64,000 nucleotides of DNA from the NCBI RefSeq assembly GCF_963576615.1, contig NC_088709.1, positions 76,490,538 to 76,554,537 on the forward strand, read 5' to 3'. Below the pieces are notes generated by a model, which was not told the origin of the DNA, did not search any database, and was given only the letters and a program-made list of their open reading frames with translations. Below are positions 60,801-64,000 of the stretch, in pieces. The DNA is from Watersipora subatra. Lineage: Eukaryota > Bryozoa > Gymnolaemata > Cheilostomatida > Watersiporidae. Numbering within the stretch: the stretch's first letter is position 1; the number at the start of each line of letters is the position of its first letter. The translations under genes were made by a program, and so were the position numbers.

Positions 60801-62202
60801 AGCCTTTATGACAAATATACCTAACAACATGCAAGAAATGTATGCAGTGATGTAGTGCTACCCTAACTTTCCCTAACTAAGTTATGGTTAGAAAATCTGT
60901 GTGTTTTTTAAGTATAACTATAGTTAGGGTTACAAAAATTTAGACTTTGCCAATTCTCAAGGTATATTACAGCTCTATTTCATTGATTCAAGTACACTAA
61001 TATCATTATAGTTGACATTCAGTGGCCATTCAATATAAAAGCAGCATACAGTACAATATAGTGATGTAATGGTCATGTAACATGACAAGATTGTGGTCCT
61101 AATTGGTTGTCTACAACAAAGGCTAAGATCAGATTACAGCAAACCGATGGCAGTCAGCATTTGTACTGAAGTTCAAAGGCATTGATTTTTATTATTTTCT
61201 CAACTTATTATTACTACAGACGTGCTCATTTCTCATATCATATATATGATTGTAAAGCCCTGTAGGCATTGGCGGCGGAGCTTCCCCCGGACCCCACTGG
61301 GAAGCTTACAGTGCCCCCCAGCTGTTCCAGCTTGATGGTGAAGTCGCGTTGCGACTCTTGGTCGCTTACATCCGGTTATTTCAACTTTACAGTTATGGTT
61401 AAAAAAGGTTAGCACTACATCACTGAATGTATGAAATAGTTGTTTTCATAGCTGATAGGTGTAAAATAGATATACAGTCCAAATGAGCATGTTGATACAG
61501 TACTGACACCTTAGCTGAATGATCTCCTAAACAAGACCCTGACACTGAGTGCAAATGCCACCTAATATTAAATTTATTGAGGTTATTATTTCTTATTAAC
61601 CTTAAAATTTCCTATTTGCTTCTAAACTATAGCTGCTAGGAGCATTTATGGCCCAATGTGCTATGCACACAATAAATTCATCTGTATATCTATGCGCAAT
61701 GCACACATACAGTACATCTGCATACATAGCCCAATGTCTGATGCACACACAAATGTGCATGCTTATGCCTATGTTAAGATATGTTAAGCCGCAGCTAAAG
61801 TATGGCTGTAGACTTCTACTACTAGTACATGCCACTAGCCCAAAATGAGACTATTTAATGATAGCATATGTAGAGCAATCATTAGCAGGACATGTAAAAC
61901 TGTATTTATAAAAAACCACTGATTGACCGTACACACGCATACTGCTTATGGTTTCTGGAGCCCAGCAATATCCTAAACTCTAACAAACTGAACCTTTACA
62001 GCTATCTGTATAGAGAAATGATAATGACCCACTTGCAGTCTGGACACTCCACTATTTTCCGTGCATCCAGAACTCCATCTAGACAACCTGAGCAGTGTAT
62101 ATGTCCACAGGGTAACAGTTTTGGCTTTTCTAAATTTTCGTTCTTTTTTAAGCAGTAACCACATTCAATGATTGTTGCAGAAGGATCATGGGCAGCAGCC
62201 AT
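36645..62202 (-). CDS. Gene A: RING / two B-boxes / coiled coil / macro-domain protein, complete
   Basis: Fourteen exons with matching phases sum to 2214 nt: a 737-residue frame with its own ATG and TAA. Domains in order: C3HC4 RING (14-56), B-box 1 (about 80-107), B-box 2 (about 135-172), a charged helical coiled-coil segment (about 172-290), a linker (291-359), a charged stretch (360-409), an alpha/beta module (410-516) and a macro domain (about 530-720). RING, B-boxes and coiled coil are the tripartite TRIM arrangement, so an oligomeric E3 ubiquitin ligase is likely. The macro domain suggests recognition of ADP-ribose or a related ligand. TRIM proteins usually end in SPRY, NHL or similar domains; I do not know a described family with a macro domain in that place. 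An in-frame upstream ATG (62283) exists, but alignment to gene B supports 62202. Confidence 0.87.
37097..37174. repeat. 11-bp tandem repeat in gene A intron 13
   Basis: Seven near-perfect copies of ATTCCCATAGC. Confidence 0.95.
37985..38195 (+). mobile_element. tRNA-derived SINE-like element, copy 1
   Basis: Contains an internal Pol III B-box-like GAGTTCAAATCCC, then a body ending in a segment with TCTTATTATAGTAAAGACTA. A similar element follows directly (38215-38400). Confidence 0.6.
38215..38400 (+). mobile_element. tRNA-derived SINE-like element, copy 2
   Basis: A-box-like GGTGCAGGTGGTTAGGAGC and B-box-like GGGTTCAATACCC at tRNA spacing, followed by a body like copy 1 (CAATCTTTTTTCCTAAC, then CTCTTATTAAAGTAAA). 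Confidence 0.68.
38477..38961. mobile_element. MITE with AAGCCTGGTTTCCATATGA ends, possibly nested
   Basis: Left end AAGCCTGGTTTCCATATGA and right end TCATATGGAAACCAGGCTT are exact complements. A third, left-type end at about 38742 suggests one element inserted in or duplicated within another. GC-richer than its surroundings. Confidence 0.82.
39139..39350 (-). CDS. Gene A exon 13: macro domain core
   Basis: 212 nt, phase 2 to 1. Contains YVIHAIAP, a longer loop than gene B, a helix, and IALPTICAG leading to the glycine loop. Confidence 0.89.
39351..40024. other. Gene A intron 12
   Basis: AT-rich intron, including a run of TTAAAT/GATTTTA words near 39720-39790. Nothing else. Confidence 0.5.
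40025..40136 (-). CDS. Gene A exon 12: macro domain, second part
   Basis: 112 nt, phase 1 to 2. GGISKAIAIACGQRF and LLKEGDLF match the GGV-x-x-AI helix and following strand. The acceptor (TTGAAG) has a weak pyrimidine tract, but phase and homology with gene B fix it. Confidence 0.85.
40554..40723 (-). CDS. Gene A exon 11: macro domain, N-terminal part
   Basis: 170 nt, phase 2 to 1. VIEGDLTNMKADALV is the macro-domain first strand and loop. SPSR replaces the canonical NAAN. Confidence 0.88.
40751..41100 (+). mobile_element. Helitron-like non-autonomous element, intact ends
   Basis: Begins TCTATATATATATATAAATC and ends in a short hairpin (CCTGCAATGCCAGG) followed by CATTCAGCTAG. TC at the 5' end, a 3' hairpin, CTAG (CTRR) and insertion between A (40750) and T (41101) are the Helitron hallmarks. 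Lies in gene A intron 10. Confidence 0.82.
41284..41370. other. Inverted repeat near gene A exon 10 donor
   Basis: Arms 41284-41305 and 41349-41370 pair over 22 bp with one mismatch (core CTAGGGGTGGAC), loop about 43 nt. Embedded in a loose 60-bp tandem repeat. Confidence 0.85.
41425..41582 (-). CDS. Gene A exon 10: alpha/beta module, second half
   Basis: 158 nt, phase 0 to 2, same length as gene B exon 6. Shares DLQDP, FIARLVTDE and IRIIGS. KH-like identity is possible but unproven. Confidence 0.86.
41742..42545. repeat. 22-bp minisatellite in gene A intron 9
   Basis: About 36 copies of a unit AGTACCATAGTAGCTAG plus TAAAG, with scattered substitutions. Confidence 0.95.
42546..44271. other. 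Gene A intron 9, unique part
   Basis: 1.7 kb between two arrays. A plus-strand open stretch at 42664-42948 is Lys-rich and matches nothing I know. I see no exon-like signal on either strand. Confidence 0.45.
44272..52430. repeat. 27-bp minisatellite, 8.2 kb, in gene A intron 9
   Basis: About 300 copies of a 27-bp unit built from AGATGAGAGTAACAGTATGA and AGTAAGA. Common variants (CAATATG, CAGCATG, CACTATG, AACATGAG) are not random: a patterned block recurs with an offset near 1.24 kb (46 units), for example CACTATG near 47635 and 48875. The period is a multiple of three and all three minus-strand frames of the consensus are open, which produces two artefactual ORFs of over 2500 codons. Confidence 0.98.
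52680..52843 (-). CDS. Gene A exon 9: alpha/beta module, first half
   Basis: 164 nt, phase 1 to 0, same length as gene B exon 5. LIVVTVKS strand, GEAERMMDALIELF helix, ends SHSIK. GTAAGC donor opens the 11-kb intron that holds the 27-bp and 22-bp arrays. Confidence 0.86.
52987..53136 (-). CDS. Gene A exon 8: charged segment
   Basis: 150 nt, phase 1 to 1. Lys/Glu/Arg-rich start, then DEFDKLHYEFLKIIHAKE, the part most conserved with gene B exon 4. Confidence 0.85.
53465..53515 (+). mobile_element. tRNA-like SINE head fragment
   Basis: TGGCTTAATTGGTAAGAGA resembles an A-box region and GGGAGGGTTCGAGA a B-box, but the stem pairing of a real tRNA is absent. Confidence 0.4.
54988..56476 (-). mobile_element. 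Gene-fragment-carrying DNA transposon, copy 2
   Basis: Inverse-strand match to 23912-25172, ends GCAAAACCTCTAATTGAACG and GAGTTCAAATAGAGG. Carries the same two coding relics (SEDIVEGIGQPEEE and LPKILMSYLK), with a better-preserved frame in places. An internal 68-bp unit is repeated about two and a half times at 55915-56060. Confidence 0.78.
55915..56060. repeat. 68-bp tandem repeat inside transposon copy 2
   Basis: Two full copies and a part, each with the palindromic TTTGTGCAAAATGCACAAA and AACCCATAAAAGTT. Not present in the other transposon copy. Confidence 0.85.
56544..56642 (-). CDS. Gene A exon 7: linker
   Basis: 99 nt, phase 1 to 1, acceptor TTTACAG and donor GTTGGA. Encodes GTTINAAICSSAGNIDISL followed by a Leu/Gln/Pro segment. 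Because it is phase-symmetric it could be skipped; gene B lacks it. Confidence 0.72.
56690..56855. repeat. Short tandem repeat in gene A intron 6
   Basis: About seven imperfect copies of a 22-23-bp unit with GCAGGTGAAGGTGACAAGTA. Confidence 0.88.
57186..57294 (-). CDS. Gene A exon 6: linker
   Basis: 109 nt, phase 0 to 1. Contains ETKAEILSAVEGKLP and ends VTLVIK. Corresponds to gene B exon 3 by phase and by the shared ET...S-V-G core. No recognised domain. Confidence 0.8.
57295..58334. other. Gene A intron 5
   Basis: Contains the Helitron copy at 57472-57839 and loose ACCCTAGTGACTA-type repeats on both sides (57370-57440 and 58000-58160). Confidence 0.55.
57472..57839 (+). mobile_element. 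Helitron-like element, third copy
   Basis: Starts TCCATATATATCTCAGTA with the family TTTGTCTGT motif, shares GCGTAAGTTACTAG and ACCAGGTAAGTTACTC with 40751-41100, and ends TTCAGCTAG before T. The terminal hairpin is decayed. Confidence 0.72.
58335..58505 (-). CDS. Gene A exon 5: coiled coil, second part
   Basis: 171 nt, phase 0 to 0. Charged helical sequence including LTAEEIKKFKEEVVEEEL and LLQKVFKSLSDDNM. Absent from gene B. TTTTTAG acceptor and GTATGT donor are both strong. Confidence 0.86.
58857..59413. mobile_element. Non-autonomous hAT-type element in gene A intron 4
   Basis: Ends CAGTGCTTCTCAA and TTGAGAATCACTA are inverse complements with two differences and match the hAT-type CAGTG terminus. 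The 8-bp flanks CCTTCCAC and CCCTACAC agree at 6 of 8, as an aged hAT target duplication would. Contains a G-rich tract at 59300-59356; no transposase. Confidence 0.75.
59401..59528. repeat. 64-bp tandem duplication spanning a splice donor
   Basis: Copies 59401-59464 and 59465-59528 differ at about one position. The unit contains the end of gene A exon 4, its donor and the tip of the hAT element; the junction falls in shared TTGAG. Confidence 0.93.
59490..59686 (-). CDS. Gene A exon 4: coiled coil, first part
   Basis: Phase 1 to 0, 197 nt. Rich in Leu, Lys, Glu and Asp with heptad-like spacing, as in TRIM coiled coils. Its donor and last 38 bases lie inside a 64-bp tandem duplication. Only this proximal donor keeps the frame; reading through meets TGA. 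Confidence 0.87.
60011..60188 (-). CDS. Gene A exon 3: B-box 2
   Basis: Phase 0 to 1. Contains C-x-x-H (CTEH), C-x-x-C (CRKC), C-x-x-C (CEEC) and a further cysteine near the exon end; the next exon supplies histidine (VAHQL), completing a B-box 2 pattern. Gene B has no counterpart. Confidence 0.87.
60347..60500 (-). CDS. Gene A exon 2: B-box 1
   Basis: Phase 2 to 0. After IYDLPDAML comes a zinc motif with CDVC, CYC, a TH-x-x-C, and a final FCQKH. This is the cysteine/histidine spacing of a B-box. GTAACA donor. Confidence 0.87.
60501..62032. other. Gene A intron 1
   Basis: 1.5 kb. Starts with the 49-bp array and otherwise shows only a GC-rich patch near 61260-61370, with nothing recognisable. 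Confidence 0.5.
60519..60780. repeat. 49-bp tandem repeat in gene A intron 1
   Basis: About five copies with ACAATGAGCTCTATGCTTAT and ACAGCCATTAGCAAATC, nearly identical. Confidence 0.95.
62033..62202 (-). CDS. Gene A exon 1: RING finger
   Basis: Starts MAAAHDPS in a good context (AAAGATGG). C14, C17, C32, H34, C37, C40, C53 and C56 form a complete C3HC4 RING with the usual PCGHIHC core. Ends in phase 2 at GTGGGT. Intronic sequence just past the donor resembles that of gene B, showing duplication of the locus. Confidence 0.9.
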
Positions 62203-64000
62203 CTTTGACCCTAATAGCATATTCAATAGTAAACTGTTTCTTTTCTTCCTCAAGAAGAATGTGAGGACATGAACATACTTCAATAGAGTATATGAGTTCC
62301 TTAGACTTCAAGATAGCCAATACTAGGTTGTTGTTACAACTTATATGCCTACATGTAGTTAGAATACATCTAATCACATTGTTTTCGATATGTAAGAGGT
62401 CAAGAATGAACGAGCTCATTTAATAATCTGTCTTAGAGATGAAAAAATTGAGATTATAAAATAGTCCATCCCTTTAAAATGAATATTACTAATTCGCCAA
62501 CCACCTAGTTTTAGGTCTATTTCAAGTTTTCAACTCATGTAACTATGAGACTTTTTGAGTGTTACAGAGACTTACAGAGAATAAAAAGTCTAACAGATAT
62601 TCTGCTATCCAACCACATGCTAGTATCTCTTGTTACTTCAGTATTAAAAGTGTACCATTTTCAAACAAATTTTCTGGAATAACCAGCAAAGTGTGGTGAA
62701 TATATCTGTCAGCTAATTTCCTCACTGAAGTAAAAATAGAAAGAAAATTTGCTGTAGATTTTGAAATGCGATAAAAACTACAGACTGTAATATTTTTGCC
62801 AACTTCTGGGAAACTTTTTTGCAAAGAAGACTAACCTAAAATGTAAGACTGTGTTACACAACTCTATGGCATACATAACTCTATGGCATACATAACTCTA
62901 TGGCATATCCTACTGCTGAGCTACTGCACAAGATTATAATTCCATTATTTCGGGTAAATTCCCAATCAGCAATCATAGCCATATGACATCATACTCAGTA
63001 TTTTATACTATGGTAGAACATACTTTACTAGTTTGAGCTGTTGTAACTAAAATCAACATGAGTTATTTTTTATCACCCAAACACTTCGCGCACATAAAAA
63101 ATAACTAGAATAATAAAAAAAGTGTAGGAACATTGAAGTAAACACTCTACAGTATGAAATTATCACTAAAACAAGATGCAAACAGGGAGTAAAGCTAGAC
63201 AACAAGATACACACCTAATACGCACTCAAAACATGACATTCAAAACTTCAAAAAGATCCAATGATTGAGTAAGCAACCACAAGCAAGTTACAAACTCCAG
63301 GGTGAAAGGAATCCATCACAGAAAATGAGTCAATCACTCTAACAGAAAATCACCAAAGAGACATTGGAAATGAACCTGACGTTTAAAGATCTTCCATTTT
63401 CTGCCAGACACGACCTAAATACCAGGAGTAAGTCACGAGCTCCACCCTACATGTTTACACCAGCTCAAGACTTATGCAAACAAGATGTTTTTGAATACCT
63501 GGCACAAAGCATTGAACCTTAACACTAAACCTACACCCCTCAGGCAAGCCTTCCAACATGCAAGATATTTACAGAAGAGAACAGCTCCAAAGACTCTTTT
63601 TTTTGAGGGCCTGCTTAAACATTCTCCCCTCTGTCTGCTAACGAGCTTGTTTTTCCTGCCTGTAGAGTCTCTTTCCACCACCACCTGCTGAAGCTTTTTA
63701 TTTATAGGCTGCCATGACTACCGCTTGACTGTCAAGACTCGAAGCCTTACGGTACTGAGCACACAAACATGGATGACAATTCGAGTAAGGGTGTAATTTT
63801 TATTAGCTATTTTAATTTTTTGTCATTTATATTATTGTTTAAAATTTTTGTTAGCTGTGTAGTTTAATTGTTTGATAAATAGAAGAAGCAACTTTTACTA
63901 GTAAATATCAGTATTGCTTACAATAGCTCAACTTCTTCACTAATAGCTGAACCCATAATAATCAAATTAGTTCACACAAGCTAAACCAAAGTGCACAAAC
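62203..64000. other. Region upstream of gene A
   Basis: Presumably holds the gene A promoter, but no core element is clear. Three copies of a 17-bp unit (ACTCTATGGCATACATA) lie near 62858-62908. The last 215 bases resemble 19550-19760. Confidence 0.5.
63785..64000 (+). repeat. Dispersed segment shared with 19550-19760
   Basis: Direct similarity over about 210 bp beginning GTAAGGGTGTAATTTT and including AATAATCAAA(C/T)TAGT. Either a dispersed repeat or a remnant of the duplication that produced genes A and B. Confidence 0.7.

Overview
The window is nuclear DNA of an animal: intron-rich genes with GT-AG splice sites, AT-rich sequence, many minisatellites and several families of non-autonomous transposons. 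The transposon mix (Helitrons with a CTAG end, foldback MITEs, tRNA-derived SINEs, a hAT relic) and the RING/B-box gene family suggest a marine invertebrate, perhaps a lophotrochozoan. I cannot name the species.

Three protein-coding genes can be assembled exon by exon with matching splice phases. (1) Gene B, minus strand, about 16.96 kb down to the left edge, where it is cut inside its last macro-domain exon. It encodes a RING finger, a decayed B-box, a linker, an acidic segment, a two-exon alpha/beta module and a macro domain. (2) A general transcription factor IIIC subunit 4 gene (GTF3C4, TFIIIC90), plus strand, 20.55-33.55 kb, nine exons, with the family's C-terminal zinc-finger domain. 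(3) Gene A, minus strand, 62.20-36.65 kb, 14 exons giving a complete 737-residue frame: RING, two B-boxes, coiled coil, linker, the same alpha/beta module and a complete macro domain. A and B are paralogues: the exons of their shared 3' half have the same phases, and several have identical lengths (164, 158, 170 and 112 nt). B has lost the B-box 2 and coiled-coil exons without breaking the frame. GTF3C4 lies between the two paralogues.

Most of the rest is repetitive. Gene B introns hold a 24-bp array (2.0-2.7 kb), a 31-bp array (3.7-10.6 kb), a 23-bp array (11.3-14.0 kb) and a 16-bp telomere-like array (15 kb). Gene A introns hold a 22-bp array (41.7-42.5 kb), an 8.2-kb 27-bp array (44.3-52.4 kb) and smaller ones. 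The largest arrays of A and B lie in the same homologous intron but are unrelated in sequence. The most striking signal is in gene B's 31-bp array. Read along the transcript, most units carry CTACTACCTC, the complement of let-7 nucleotides 2-11, and the unit can also pair with let-7 nucleotides 15-19. The intron therefore looks like a let-7 sponge with well over a hundred sites. This is seen directly in sequence, but function is unproven.

Functionally, the two RING/B-box/macro proteins look like E3 ubiquitin ligases fused to an ADP-ribose-type reader whose ligand pocket is altered. GTF3C4 is a housekeeping RNA polymerase III factor. I see no functional link between it and its neighbours beyond position.
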